A DNA stretch of 64,000 nucleotides from Oscillospiraceae bacterium (GTDB lineage: Bacteria; Bacillota; Clostridia; Oscillospirales; Oscillospiraceae): positions 1 to 64,000 of the forward strand of contig JAFTGD010000047.1 of assembly GCA_017458065.1 (NCBI GenBank), written 5' to 3'. Made by a program: the position numbers and the translations under genes. The notes beneath the pieces are model-generated. The model saw nothing but the letters and a program-made list of their open reading frames with translations, did not search any database and was not told the origin of the DNA. How positions within the stretch are numbered: position 1 is the first letter of the stretch; each line of letters starts with the position of its first letter. Shown one piece after another: positions 49,327-58,689 of this stretch.

Positions 49327-49365
49327 GATAAAAACGTTCCTTTCTTTGTTTGGAAGGAGAACTTT

Positions 49366-49725
49366 ATGAATATCGGAAAGAAAGCGCTGGAAGAAGCGAA
49401 AAAGCGGATACTGAAAAAACGCCTGGAGACCGGACAGGGGAATGCACCCGGTGCGGTTGTGGTGGAAGAGGACCTGCCATCGCCGAAGCTGTACGCCTGT
49501 GAATGGTGCGGAGAGCTGTTTGAAGCGACGCTGTTTCCGCAGAGCTGTCCTCAGTGCGGGAGAATCTATACAGACTATGTGGAAGAACTGGACACCGGCA
49601 GAATATATGGCGGCCGGTTTGTGATCCGGGAAGCGACCGGAAGCGAATCCAACGCCTACTTCCGCCTCCGGGAAAAGGGCGAGAGAAAGCGGATCCGTAC
49701 GGACGTCGCAAGAACAGAGGACTGA
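49366..49725 (+). CDS. Small zinc-ribbon protein, unknown function
   Basis: This 119-aa protein has CEWCGELF and CPQCGRIY (about residues 45-66) forming one zinc ribbon between a Lys-rich N-terminus and a basic C-terminus. GGAAGGAG precedes ATG 49366. The frame is open from 49147, but the upstream part is antisense to DUF4250. I do not recognise a family. Confidence 0.72.
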   Translation: MNIGKKALEEAKKRILKKRLETGQGNAPGAVVVEEDLPSPKLYACEWCGELFEATLFPQSCPQCGRIYTDYVEELDTGRIYGGRFVIREATGSESNAYFRLREKGERKRIRTDVARTED

Positions 49726-49738
49726 GCTTCAGCGTGTA

Positions 49739-50731
49739 TCAGCCGTCTTCCTTTCCCGGAGCCCGGTAATCCGGAAAATACTTCCGGACAAAATCGATAT
49801 TCTCAGGATCCACTGTAAAAGTCCTGCCCCGCAGGGGGTTCAGGATTCCCGCATCGGTGGGAAAATCAAAACGGAGCTTCCAGGAGTAGAGTGCCTGACC
49901 GTCTTCGTGATAGCGGCGGTTGAGCTGCTCTTTCCCATACTTCCCGTCTCCGAGCAGAGGCCAGCCGGCATGGGCCATTTGGGCGCGGATCTGATGGGTA
50001 CGGCCGGTCAGCAGGTGACACTCCGCCAGTGACAGCCCGTCGCGGACCTGCAGAACCCGGTATTCTGTCACTGCGTGACGGGAGCCGGGTTCCGCCTTCT
50101 CTTTTACGAAAACCTGGTTTTTCACCGCGTCCTTGAACAGCTCGTCCTCCAGCCGTCCGTCTGCAGGTTTCGGCTTTCCGCAGACAACGCAGAGATAGTA
50201 CTTGTCGATCTCCCGGTCACGGATTTTCTCATTCAGAATGCGGAGCGCCTCGGCGTTTTTGGCAGCAATGACGATGCCGCCGGTGTTGCGGTCGATGCGG
50301 TTGCAGAGCGCCGGAGTAAAGGCGTTTTCCTCCTTTGGACGCCATTCGCCCTTCTGGGCAAGATAAGCCTGGATATTGGCGATCAGGGTGTTGTAATCCC
50401 ATTTCCCGGCGCTGTGGCAGAGCACGCCGGGTTTCTTGTCGGCGAGGAGAATGTTCTCATCCTCGTAAACAACGCTGAGACGGGGCTTTGCGATCTTCAG
50501 CCAGGCATTCTCCTCCCGGGGAGTCTCAAAGAACTCGTCGTTGATATACAGGGACAGAACATCCCCGGCTTCCAGACGAAGATCCCGCTTTGCCGCTTTG
50601 CCGTTGCATTTGATGCGCTTGAGGCGGATGTACTTTTGTAAGAGGCTGTCCGGGAGAAGAGGAACCGCTTTTGCGACAAAGCGATCCAGCCGCTGCCCGG
50701 CATCGTTCCTGCCAACTGTGAATTCTTTCAT
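49739..50731 (-). CDS. RluA-family pseudouridine synthase
   Basis: This 330-aa protein has an S4-like N-terminus (DAGQRLDRFVAKAVP) and a catalytic domain with HSAGKWDYNTLIANIQ and NRIDRNTGGIVIAAKN, the Asp of which is the nucleophile of RluA/RluC/RluD enzymes, plus GRTHQIRAQMAHAGWPLLGD. The target uridines in 23S rRNA are not predictable. GGAG lies upstream of ATG 50731. Confidence 0.9.
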   Translation of the reverse strand: MKEFTVGRNDAGQRLDRFVAKAVPLLPDSLLQKYIRLKRIKCNGKAAKRDLRLEAGDVLSLYINDEFFETPREENAWLKIAKPRLSVVYEDENILLADKKPGVLCHSAGKWDYNTLIANIQAYLAQKGEWRPKEENAFTPALCNRIDRNTGGIVIAAKNAEALRILNEKIRDREIDKYYLCVVCGKPKPADGRLEDELFKDAVKNQVFVKEKAEPGSRHAVTEYRVLQVRDGLSLAECHLLTGRTHQIRAQMAHAGWPLLGDGKYGKEQLNRRYHEDGQALYSWKLRFDFPTDAGILNPLRGRTFTVDPENIDFVRKYFPDYRAPGKEDG

Positions 50732-50749
50732 GGCTTCTGCTCCGATACG

Positions 50750-50788
50750 ACAAACTCCCTCCCGGACAGGGGAGGGAATTTGTCTTTT
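50750..50788. terminator. Long hairpin between DUF4342 and the RluA-type gene
   Basis: ACAAACTCCCTCCC (50750-50763) pairs with GGGGAGGGAATTTGT (50769-50783) with one mismatch or bulge. The T run (CTTTTT) lies on the plus side, although both flanking genes are on the minus strand. On the minus strand it falls just after the DUF4342 stop and may still end or attenuate that transcript. Confidence 0.5.
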
Positions 50789-50797
50789 TAAAATGGA

Positions 50798-51202
50798 TTA
50801 CGGTTTGGCTTCGCTGTCGTCCACGACCTGCTCAAAATCGGCGTCAACAGGAGTGTCTTCCCGCTTGAGGTCAACGTTGATGGTGACGGGGATGGACTCT
50901 TTGACCTTTTCAACGGCGTCTGTCGCAAAATTGCGGACCTTCTGGTTGCTCTCCTCGTCCATGACGTTGACAACAGCGCCGTCGGATTTGACGACCTCAA
51001 CCGTGCAGCCGAAACCGACCGTGGCCAGAACGCCGGCCAGCATGACCCATTTTGCATAGGCCAGACCGACAACCGCGCCGACGACGCCGACATTGACCGG
51101 GATGTTGACGATCTGCTGATCCTTGCGCTTTATGACGATGCGGGAGACATTGCCCTTGCTGACCAGTTCTTTCAGCTTGCTGATGGTGCTTTGAACGTCC
51201 AT
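50798..51202 (-). CDS. DUF4342 protein
   Basis: This 134-aa protein has the N-terminal pattern KLKELVSKGNVSRIVIKRKDQQIVNIPVNVGVVGAVVGL of DUF4342 and a hydrophobic helix (about residues 37-65). A C-terminal extension with DEESNQKVRNFATDAVEK follows. AAAGGAAG precedes ATG 51202. Function is unknown. Confidence 0.75.
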   Translation of the reverse strand: MDVQSTISKLKELVSKGNVSRIVIKRKDQQIVNIPVNVGVVGAVVGLAYAKWVMLAGVLATVGFGCTVEVVKSDGAVVNVMDEESNQKVRNFATDAVEKVKESIPVTINVDLKREDTPVDADFEQVVDDSEAKP

Positions 51203-51296
51203 AGTGTTGATCTTCCTTTCGTTTGATGATTTGAGCAGATTATAGCATCGGGAAGATTGGGATACGTGAACAGTCTATAAAAAGAAAATGAAAAGA

Positions 51297-53702
51297 TTAT
51301 TGAATTTTGAGATACCGGGCCGCTGCTTTCAGCATCAGTTTTTTCTTTCCCACGGTGTCAAATTCCAGCTCCACCAGCTGATCGCCGCCCATCGGAGTGA
51401 GCTTCACAACAGTTCCGTCGCCGAAGGCATTGTGGTGTACTCTCAGCCCGGGCGAGAGCTGCGGGAGCGGAGCGGGCTCCTGCGGCGTGACGGCAGGCCT
51501 GGAACGGGCTTCTGTTTTCCTGTGGGAAGACGGGGAATAACCCGCGGCGCCCTGCGAGCGACGGCCTGCCTGGAAGCCCGAACCGCTGCGGGAATAAGCC
51601 TGGCTCCCATAATTTCCGTAGGAGGGAGAGGAACTCTCGTCGGTTTCCAGCTCCGATTCTTCCAGAAAACGGCTTGGGCGGTTGGCTGTGGTTTTTCCGA
51701 AGAGCATGCGCTGCCGGGCATGGCTGAGAATCAGTTTTTCCTTCGCCCGGGTAAAGGCGACATAGCAGAGACGGCGTTCTTCTTCCATCTCATCCTGTTC
51801 GCCGATGGAACGCAGACCCGGAAAGATCCCTTCCTCCAGACCGACCACATAGACGACGGGGAATTCCAGACCCTTGGCGCTGTGGATGGTCATCATCACT
51901 ACGCTGTCCTCTTCCCGGTCCAAGCAGTCGATATCCGTATAAAGCGCGATGCTGGCAAGATAGCCTTCCAGGCTGCTGTCTCCGGTTTCCTTTTCAAAGG
52001 TGAGGATGCTGCTCTTAAGCTCCCGGACGTTTTCCGCGCGGGTCTGATCCTTTTCGTCTTTGCTCTCCTCCAGCAGACGGAGATACCCGGTCTTCTCCAG
52101 AACCTGGTCGTAGATCTCGGCGCAGCTGAGCGCGGGATCCTGCAGATCACGGATCATCCCGGCAAACTGGCGCATCCGCAGGGCCGGGCGGGTCAGATCC
52201 GGATAGAGATCCGCCTTTTCCAGAATCTCAAACAGCGGGACGCCGTACTGCAGCGCAAGAGCATGGGCGGTTTCCACGCTCCTGTCGCCGATCCCGCGGG
52301 CAGGGACGTTGATGATCCTTGTCAGACGCAGTTCGTCCTTCGGATCAGCGATGACGCAGAGATAGGAGAGGATATCCTTGACTTCGGCCCGGTCGAAGAA
52401 GCGGGCACCGCCAATGACGCGGTAGGGGATACCGGAGCGCTTCAGCGCAAACTCCAGCTGGCTGGACTGGGCGTTCATGCGGTACAGGATCGCGTGGTCG
52501 CGCCAGCGCATCCCGCGGGAAAAGTCCGACAGAATGGAACCGGCGATAGCGGAGGCTTCTTCGTTCTCGTCCCGCGCGGTAAAGACCTTCACGGGATCGC
52601 CGCGGCCCAGACCGGTCCAGAGCTCCTTGCCTTTGCGCTCTCGGTTGTGCCGGATCACGTTGTTCGCAGCTTCCAGAATCTGTTCGGTGCTGCGGTAGTT
52701 TTCCTCCAGGCGTACCGTACGGCAGCCGGCAAACTGTTTTTCAAAAGAGAGAATATTCTCGATGGTTGCGCCGCGGAAGCGGTAGATGCTCTGGTCATCG
52801 TCGCCCACGACGCAGAGGTTGCGGTGCTCGGCCGCCAGCAGGGAGATCAGCAGATACTGCAGATGGTTGGTGTCCTGGTATTCATCGACCATGATGTACG
52901 CAAAGCGCTGCTGCCAGTAGCTGCGGCGATCCTCAAAGCGCTCCAGCAGCAGGACCGTGTTCAGGATCAGATCGTCAAAATCCATGGCATTTGCGGCAAA
53001 CAGCCTCTTCGAATATTCCTTATAGAGCTCCGCAATCCGGATCCCGCGTGCATCGCGGCTCTGTCTGGCATTGGAGGCATATTCCTCGGGAAGGATCTTT
53101 TCGTCCTTGGCGCGGCTGATTGCGGACAGGATGCTGCGCGGCTGATAGGCCTTTTCATCCAGATTCTGGTCTTTCAGGATCCGCTTGATCAGACTGAGAC
53201 TATCGTTGGTATCGTAGATGCCGAAGCCGGAGGAATAGCCGAGGAGTTCTGCATCCCGCCTGAGAATACGCAGGCAGGCAGAATGGAAGGTGCAGGCCCA
53301 GATCTCTTCCGCCCGCGCATCCAGACTGGACGCAAGGCGAGCCTTCAGTTCGTCGGCGGCTTTGTTGGTGAAGGTAATGGCAAGGATCTTCCAGGGCGGG
53401 ACCGGACGTAGAACGGCGTACCGCTCCGCCTCCGGTGAAAGCGTGCGCAGCGCCTGAAGCCCTTCTTCTCCCGCGTCGACCGGCAGCTCGTCCGAATCTG
53501 ACCCGACGCCGAAACGGAGCAGATTCACAATTCGCTGGATCAGAACGGTGGTTTTCCCGCTGCCGGCGCCGGCCAGAATGAGGACCGGCCCCTGCGTGGT
53601 GAGCACGGCCTGCCTCTGCATCGGGTTCAGAGAGGCGAAATAATGCTCCAGCCATGCCCTGCGCGCGGAACTGTATTCTGTTTTGAAAGCATCGTTATTC
53701 AT
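51297..53702 (-). CDS. pcrA: UvrD/PcrA-type superfamily 1 DNA helicase
   Basis: This 801-aa helicase has the Q-motif LNPMQRQAVLTTQGPVLILAG, Walker A GAGSGKTT, TFTNKAADELK (motif Ia), VDEYQDTN (motif II), GDDDQSIYRFRGA (motif III) and TIHSAKGLEF (motif V). A ~110-residue Ser/Gln-rich C-terminal linker ends in a Tudor-like tail, as in PcrA, where it contacts RNA polymerase. A continuous plus-strand frame antisense to it is a shadow. Confidence 0.95.
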   Translation of the reverse strand: MNNDAFKTEYSSARRAWLEHYFASLNPMQRQAVLTTQGPVLILAGAGSGKTTVLIQRIVNLLRFGVGSDSDELPVDAGEEGLQALRTLSPEAERYAVLRPVPPWKILAITFTNKAADELKARLASSLDARAEEIWACTFHSACLRILRRDAELLGYSSGFGIYDTNDSLSLIKRILKDQNLDEKAYQPRSILSAISRAKDEKILPEEYASNARQSRDARGIRIAELYKEYSKRLFAANAMDFDDLILNTVLLLERFEDRRSYWQQRFAYIMVDEYQDTNHLQYLLISLLAAEHRNLCVVGDDDQSIYRFRGATIENILSFEKQFAGCRTVRLEENYRSTEQILEAANNVIRHNRERKGKELWTGLGRGDPVKVFTARDENEEASAIAGSILSDFSRGMRWRDHAILYRMNAQSSQLEFALKRSGIPYRVIGGARFFDRAEVKDILSYLCVIADPKDELRLTRIINVPARGIGDRSVETAHALALQYGVPLFEILEKADLYPDLTRPALRMRQFAGMIRDLQDPALSCAEIYDQVLEKTGYLRLLEESKDEKDQTRAENVRELKSSILTFEKETGDSSLEGYLASIALYTDIDCLDREEDSVVMMTIHSAKGLEFPVVYVVGLEEGIFPGLRSIGEQDEMEEERRLCYVAFTRAKEKLILSHARQRMLFGKTTANRPSRFLEESELETDESSSPSYGNYGSQAYSRSGSGFQAGRRSQGAAGYSPSSHRKTEARSRPAVTPQEPAPLPQLSPGLRVHHNAFGDGTVVKLTPMGGDQLVELEFDTVGKKKLMLKAAARYLKIQ

Positions 53703-53770
53703 GCGCGTATTCTAACATATTTCCTGAATGTCATCAAGCGCGGAATGACCATGTTTTCGTATTTGAATCA

Positions 53771-53799
53771 TTGCAATTCAAACCGTGTTGTGGTAACAT
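53771..53799 (+). promoter_or_regulatory. Predicted promoter of prfC with overlapping inverted repeat
   Basis: TTGCAA (53771-53776) and TAACAT (53794-53799) are spaced by 17 bp. TTTGAAT (53762-53768) is mirrored by ATTCAAA (53776-53782) across the -35 region, a possible operator. Confidence 0.45.
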
Positions 53800-53837
53800 A
53801 GCGTGAATAAAACTGCAATTGGAGCGCTGATATTTTT

Positions 53838-55433
53838 ATGCCCAGATTGAATGATGAAATCAACAGAAGAAGAACGTTTGCGATCATCTCGCACCCGGAC
53901 GCCGGTAAGACGACCCTGACGGAAAAGCTCCTGCTCTACGGCGGAGCCATCCAGCTGGCCGGATCTGTCAAGGGGAAGGCGACTGCGCGACACGCGGTAT
54001 CCGACTGGATGGAACTGGAGAAGCAGAGAGGAATCTCAATCACCTCGTCCGTCATGCAGTTTGAATACAACGGCTTCTGTATCAATATCCTCGATACCCC
54101 TGGACACCAGGACTTCTCGGAAGACACCTACCGCACCCTGATGGCAGCGGATTCGGCCGTCATGGTGATCGACGCGGCAAAGGGTATCGAGCCGCAGACC
54201 AGGAAACTCTTTAAAATCTGCGCCATGCGCCACATCCCGATCTTCACCTTTATCAACAAGCTGGACCGCGAGGCGAGGAGCCCTTACGATCTGCTGGAAG
54301 AGCTGGAGAAAGAATTCGGCATCGGCACTTACCCGATGAACTGGCCGATCGGCTGCGGGAGAGACTTCAAGGGCGTTTATGACCGGCAGAACCGGCAGAT
54401 CCTGGCTTTCCAGGAGTTTCACAGCGGGCAGAACCGTATCTCGTCGATTGCCTGCAGCCTCGATGACACAGCCCTGCTGGATGAGCTGATCGGAGAGAGG
54501 CTGCGCCAGACGCTCGAAGACGACGTCGAGCTGGTAGACGGAGCCGGTTACGATTTTGACCTGGAGGCGATCCGCGCCGGGGAACTGAGCCCGGTGTTCT
54601 TCGGCTCCGCGCTGAACAACTTCGGTGTTGAGCCTTTCCTCAAGAGCTTTCTTGAGATGACGGTGCCGCCTCTTCCGCGTACAACGGACAGCGGCGTGAT
54701 CGACCCCTGCTCGGACGGTTTTTCGGCATTCGTGTTCAAGATCCAGGCCAACATGAACAAAGCTCACCGCGACAGGATCGCCTTTATGCGGATCTGTTCC
54801 GGCATGTTCGAGAGGGAGCGCGAATACTATCATGTCCAGGGGGAGAAGGCCCTGCGCCTTTCCCAGCCCCAGCAGCTGATGGCTTCGGACCGCGCCGTCA
54901 TCGACAGGGCCTACGCCGGCGATATCATAGGCGTGTTCGACCCCGGGATCTTCTCGATCGGCGATACCGTGTGCGAGAAGGGGATGAACATCCGCTATGA
55001 GGGAATCCCAAGCTTCGCTCCGGAGCACTTTGCCTCGGTCGAGCGCATCGACACCATGAAGCGAAAGCAGTTTGAAAAAGGCATCATGCAGATCGCCCAG
55101 GAAGGCGCCATCCAGATCTTCCATGAACCCAATACCGGCGTGGAAGAAGTGCTGGTCGGCGTGGTCGGCGTGCTGCAGTTTGAAGTGCTGGAGTACCGGC
55201 TGAAGACGGAATACGGCGTGGACATCCGCAGAAGGACGCTCCCGTACGAACTGATCCGCTGGGTATCCGGCGATAACGTCAACATCCCCATGCTGAACCT
55301 TACCAGCGACACCAAATGGGTACAGGATTTCCGCGGCAACAACCTGCTGCTTTTTACCTCTCCGTGGTGTGTGGATTGGGCCCTGAACAAAAACGAGGGA
55401 CTGCAGCTGCGGGAGTTCAACCACAATGACTGA
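53838..55433 (+). CDS. prfC: Peptide chain release factor 3
   Basis: This 531-aa translational GTPase recycles class-I release factors. It shows G1 SHPDAGKTT, switch I RGISITSSVMQFEY, G3 DTPGHQDFSEDTYR and G4 NKLDR. The class-specific C-terminal domains follow (VVGVLQFEVLEYRLKTEYGV). Length and motifs match RF3 and not EF-G. Confidence 0.96.
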   Translation: MPRLNDEINRRRTFAIISHPDAGKTTLTEKLLLYGGAIQLAGSVKGKATARHAVSDWMELEKQRGISITSSVMQFEYNGFCINILDTPGHQDFSEDTYRTLMAADSAVMVIDAAKGIEPQTRKLFKICAMRHIPIFTFINKLDREARSPYDLLEELEKEFGIGTYPMNWPIGCGRDFKGVYDRQNRQILAFQEFHSGQNRISSIACSLDDTALLDELIGERLRQTLEDDVELVDGAGYDFDLEAIRAGELSPVFFGSALNNFGVEPFLKSFLEMTVPPLPRTTDSGVIDPCSDGFSAFVFKIQANMNKAHRDRIAFMRICSGMFEREREYYHVQGEKALRLSQPQQLMASDRAVIDRAYAGDIIGVFDPGIFSIGDTVCEKGMNIRYEGIPSFAPEHFASVERIDTMKRKQFEKGIMQIAQEGAIQIFHEPNTGVEEVLVGVVGVLQFEVLEYRLKTEYGVDIRRRTLPYELIRWVSGDNVNIPMLNLTSDTKWVQDFRGNNLLLFTSPWCVDWALNKNEGLQLREFNHND

Positions 55434-55453
55434 CAGATGAACCGGAGGCTTCC

Positions 55454-56074
55454 ATGGCAGACAAAATCAAGATTGAAATATTGAAAAACGATACCGTCGA
55501 CGCGCTGACGGCAAAGCTTTCCGATCCGGAAGGGAGACCGGACGCGGGTTCCGCCGCGGCGTCATCGGCCGCCTTTGCCGCCGCTCTGCTCGAACGGGCG
55601 GCGAGAGAAGCTGCCCAGGGTCCGGAACAGAACGAGAAGCTGGAGTGGTATGTCCGCAACACGGAGATTCTGCGATCCTATATGGTGAAGCTCATCGACG
55701 AGGACGTAAAGTGCCGTGGCCCGCTTCGCCGCGCGATGACAGAGGGCGATGAGCACCGCATCGAAGCCTCCAGACAGACGGCGGTCAGCATCTGCCTGGA
55801 GATCGTCAACATGATGGGCAAGACCCTCGAGATGGCCGAGGAACTGCTTCCGTACGCGGACAGGACGGCGAAGTATCACCTCGCGGAGAGCGCGGACCTG
55901 GCATACGGGGCCTCTCTCGCGGCGGGGCGCTATGTGCTCTATATGAGCAGTCTGAGCAGCGACGATACCTATCAATATGTGATGCGGCGGGAGAACGAAC
56001 TGACCATGCAGGAGCAGAAGGCGGTTTACGACCGGGTGTCCGCGGCTGTTTCAGCCGCCGGAAGCGAAAGATAG
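55454..56074 (+). CDS. fchA: Cyclodeaminase/cyclohydrolase family protein (FchA-like)
   Basis: This 206-aa all-helical protein has the family start PDAGSAAASSAAFAAALLERAA and a second motif with AVSICLEIVNMMG. The family includes methenyl-tetrahydrofolate cyclohydrolase FchA of clostridia and formimino-THF cyclodeaminase FtcD. Without neighbours of the folate or histidine pathways the exact reaction is open. It starts 20 bp after prfC. Confidence 0.82.
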   Translation: MADKIKIEILKNDTVDALTAKLSDPEGRPDAGSAAASSAAFAAALLERAAREAAQGPEQNEKLEWYVRNTEILRSYMVKLIDEDVKCRGPLRRAMTEGDEHRIEASRQTAVSICLEIVNMMGKTLEMAEELLPYADRTAKYHLAESADLAYGASLAAGRYVLYMSSLSSDDTYQYVMRRENELTMQEQKAVYDRVSAAVSAAGSER

Positions 56075-56077
56075 AAC

Positions 56078-56106
56078 TTGCACTTTAGGCGATTTTGACT
56101 TATAAT
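56078..56106 (+). promoter_or_regulatory. Predicted promoter of cdaA
   Basis: TTGCAC (56078-56083) and a perfect TATAAT (56101-56106) are spaced by 17 bp, 38 bp before the cdaA start. Confidence 0.7.
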
Positions 56107-56143
56107 ATTTTAGTTATGTTATCTGCCATTTGAGGAGACTGTA

Positions 56144-57031
56144 ATGGATACGATTGCCAACCTTCTCAGCACAGCAATCAGCTATATCAAGACAATCGGT
56201 ATCGCAGACGCGATTGATATCATCATTGTCGCCTACCTGATCTATAAGGCGATCTGGTTTGTGCGGAGAACCAATTCCAGAAATCTTGCGCGCGGGATTA
56301 TGCTGCTGATCGTGATCCTGCTTTTGTCGTATCTGCTCGGTCTTACGATGATCAACTTCCTGCTGCGCCGAGCGATGGAGCTGGGGCTTATCGCGGTTGT
56401 GATTCTCTTTCAGCCGGAGCTGCGCCGTGCGCTGGAGCGCTTCGGCAGCAGTCTGTCTTCAAACCGCAGTATCTCCACCCCGGAACTGGAGACGGCCATC
56501 TCCCAGGTCGTGCAGGCCTGCACGGATATGTCCGCGTCCAGGACCGGCGCGTTGCTGATTTTTGAGCGGGGTGTGGATCTGGGCTCCATCATGAACACCG
56601 GCACCATTGTGAATGCCGATGTGACGACGGAACTGATCAAGAATCTGTTTTACAACAAAGCGCCGCTCCATGACGGGGCTGTGATCATCCGCGAAGCACG
56701 GGTCGCTGCGGCTGGCTGCGTGCTCCCGCTGACACAGAGCCGGAACCTGAGCAAGGATCTCGGCATGAGACACCGGGCCGGTATCGGCCTGAGCGAGCAG
56801 TCGGACGCGGTCGTCATCATCGTCTCGGAAGAGACGGGGGCGATCTCGCTGGCACTGGACGGGACCCTGAAGCGCCACCTGAACGGAGCCACCTTGACGG
56901 AACTGCTTCATCACGAGCTTGTTGTGGATGAGGAGAAGAAGACCTGGATCGACCGTGTGAAGGAAACATTGCAACACCTATGGAAGAGGGAACAGAATGG
57001 AGCAGAAGAAACAGAAAACAGCGATATTTGA
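56144..57031 (+). CDS. cdaA: Diadenylate cyclase CdaA
   Basis: This 295-aa enzyme makes c-di-AMP from ATP. Three N-terminal membrane helices (to about residue 85) precede the DAC domain with the catalytic DGA in LHDGAVIIREARVAAAGC and RHR in GMRHRAGIGLSEQSD. The overlap with cdaR by 35 bp is the classical cdaA-cdaR arrangement. GAGGAG lies upstream of ATG 56144. Confidence 0.96.
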   Translation: MDTIANLLSTAISYIKTIGIADAIDIIIVAYLIYKAIWFVRRTNSRNLARGIMLLIVILLLSYLLGLTMINFLLRRAMELGLIAVVILFQPELRRALERFGSSLSSNRSISTPELETAISQVVQACTDMSASRTGALLIFERGVDLGSIMNTGTIVNADVTTELIKNLFYNKAPLHDGAVIIREARVAAAGCVLPLTQSRNLSKDLGMRHRAGIGLSEQSDAVVIIVSEETGAISLALDGTLKRHLNGATLTELLHHELVVDEEKKTWIDRVKETLQHLWKREQNGAEETENSDI

Positions 57032-58253
57032 CAGCAAAATATTCTGGATTGTGATTTCCCTGCTGTCTTCGCTTGCCATCTGGATCTATGTCGTCAGCAC
57101 GGAGAACTCGGTGGTGACGCAGATTTTCCGCGGTGTACAGGTCGAGATCGTCGGAGAGGAAGCGCTCCGCAACTCCAGGAATCTGATCGTCACGGATGTG
57201 GATACCAACAACGTCCGTGTTGAGATCCGCGGCCCCAGAAGAATTGTCGATGCGCTGGATTCGGAAGACCTGACCGCTCAGATCGATGTGAGCAAGCTCA
57301 GCAGATCCGCCTATGCGTCCATGAAGTACAAGCTGGTCTACCCGGACGGGGTGGACACGCGCAATCTTGCCGAGGTTTCTTACAGCCCGGAGACGGTGAA
57401 CTTCATGGTCTCGAATCTCAACTCGGTGTCTGTTCCGGTACGCGGCGGGTTTGAAGGCAAGCTGGCCGACGGCTACACGGCCGAGTCGCCGATGTTTGAA
57501 CCGTCCACCATCACAGTGACCGGGCCGGACGCCTATCTGAAGGACGTCTCCTATGCTTGGGTGAGCTTCGGCGTCGGACAGACCGTCTCCAGCAGCCACA
57601 CCGAGGACGCGCCGTTTGTTCTGATGAACAGCAGCGGAGACGCCGTTTCCACCGAGTATCTGACCGCCTCGGAAGAGACCGTCACAGCGACGCTGCCGAT
57701 CCTGCAGATCAAGGATATCCCGCTCTCGGTCGAGCTGATTGAGGGCTCCGGCGCGACGACGGCCAATACCGTTGTCACCATCACACCCGACCGGATCACG
57801 CTGGCGGGCGATTCGGCCATCCTGGACGGCATGAACCGGATCATCCTCAGCACGGTGGATCTGTCCGAGTTCCGCAGCAGCTTCTCCGAGACCTATACCA
57901 TCCCCTTTGACAATTCCCTCCGCAACATCAGCGGCGTCACCGAGGCGAAGGTGGATATCGAGGTCATCGGTCTGAGCACCGAGACCTTCACCGTAAAGAA
58001 CATCTCCGTTATCAATCTGCCGGAGGGCGTCAACGCCGAGATCATCAGCGAGAGCATCGACGTTGTGATCCGCGGCACGGAAGAAGAGCTGGCTCAGCTG
58101 ACGCCGGAGAGCATCCGCGCGGTTGCCGACCTCACCGATTACAAAGATTCCACAGGACCCTTTATGGTGACGGCAAAGATTTACGTGGATGGCTTTGTGG
58201 ATGTCGGCGCGGTCGGAAGCAATCAGATCTCGGTTGATCTCAGCCGGTCTTAA
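56997..58253 (+). CDS. cdaR: CdaA regulatory protein CdaR (YbbR repeats)
   Basis: This 418-aa protein has an N-terminal membrane helix (about 15-35, FWIVISLLSSLAIWIYVV) and about four extracellular YbbR repeats, for example VEIVGEEALRNSRNLIV and VPVRGGFEGKLADGYTAES. CdaR binds and modulates CdaA across the membrane. The classical glmM neighbour is absent here. Confidence 0.92.
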   Translation: MEQKKQKTAIFDSKIFWIVISLLSSLAIWIYVVSTENSVVTQIFRGVQVEIVGEEALRNSRNLIVTDVDTNNVRVEIRGPRRIVDALDSEDLTAQIDVSKLSRSAYASMKYKLVYPDGVDTRNLAEVSYSPETVNFMVSNLNSVSVPVRGGFEGKLADGYTAESPMFEPSTITVTGPDAYLKDVSYAWVSFGVGQTVSSSHTEDAPFVLMNSSGDAVSTEYLTASEETVTATLPILQIKDIPLSVELIEGSGATTANTVVTITPDRITLAGDSAILDGMNRIILSTVDLSEFRSSFSETYTIPFDNSLRNISGVTEAKVDIEVIGLSTETFTVKNISVINLPEGVNAEIISESIDVVIRGTEEELAQLTPESIRAVADLTDYKDSTGPFMVTAKIYVDGFVDVGAVGSNQISVDLSRS

Positions 58254-58273
58254 GTCCAAAACAGGAGAAGCCT

Positions 58274-58675
58274 ATGACTCAGGATGCCATTGTGACCAGG
58301 CTGCTTCCCAACGCTATGGCGGAAGTGGTCGTCACGCGTTCCACCGCCTGTGGGAGCAACTGCGGCAGCTGTGAAAGCTGCATCTTCCAGTCAGAACTGA
58401 AAGCCGTCGCAAAAAACAGCATCAACGCCAGACCCGGTCAGCGTGTCGTGATCGAAAGCCGCACATCGAAGGTTTTCTCAGCGGCGATACTGGTTTATGT
58501 CGTTCCGCTGCTGTTCTTTATCCTTGGTTTTGCGCTCGCTTCGCTGCTGGGCGCGTCTGAGGGCATTGCGATCCTGGTGAGTTTTGTGTTCCTCGTCTTC
58601 GCCGCGCTGTTGCTGGTTCAGGTACAGAAGAGAAAGACCGCCGAGCAGCAGATCCAGTTTGAAATCATTTCATAA
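58274..58675 (+). CDS. RseC/MucC-family membrane protein
   Basis: This 133-aa protein carries the N-terminal cysteine cluster CGSNCGSCESC (about residues 27-37) and two membrane helices (about 72-92 and 96-117). This is the SoxR-reducing/RseC (PF04246) pattern. In Clostridia the family often accompanies redox or housekeeping genes; its role there is not established. Confidence 0.85.
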   Translation: MTQDAIVTRLLPNAMAEVVVTRSTACGSNCGSCESCIFQSELKAVAKNSINARPGQRVVIESRTSKVFSAAILVYVVPLLFFILGFALASLLGASEGIAILVSFVFLVFAALLLVQVQKRKTAEQQIQFEIIS

Positions 58676-58689
58676 CACAGAGGTAAAAC

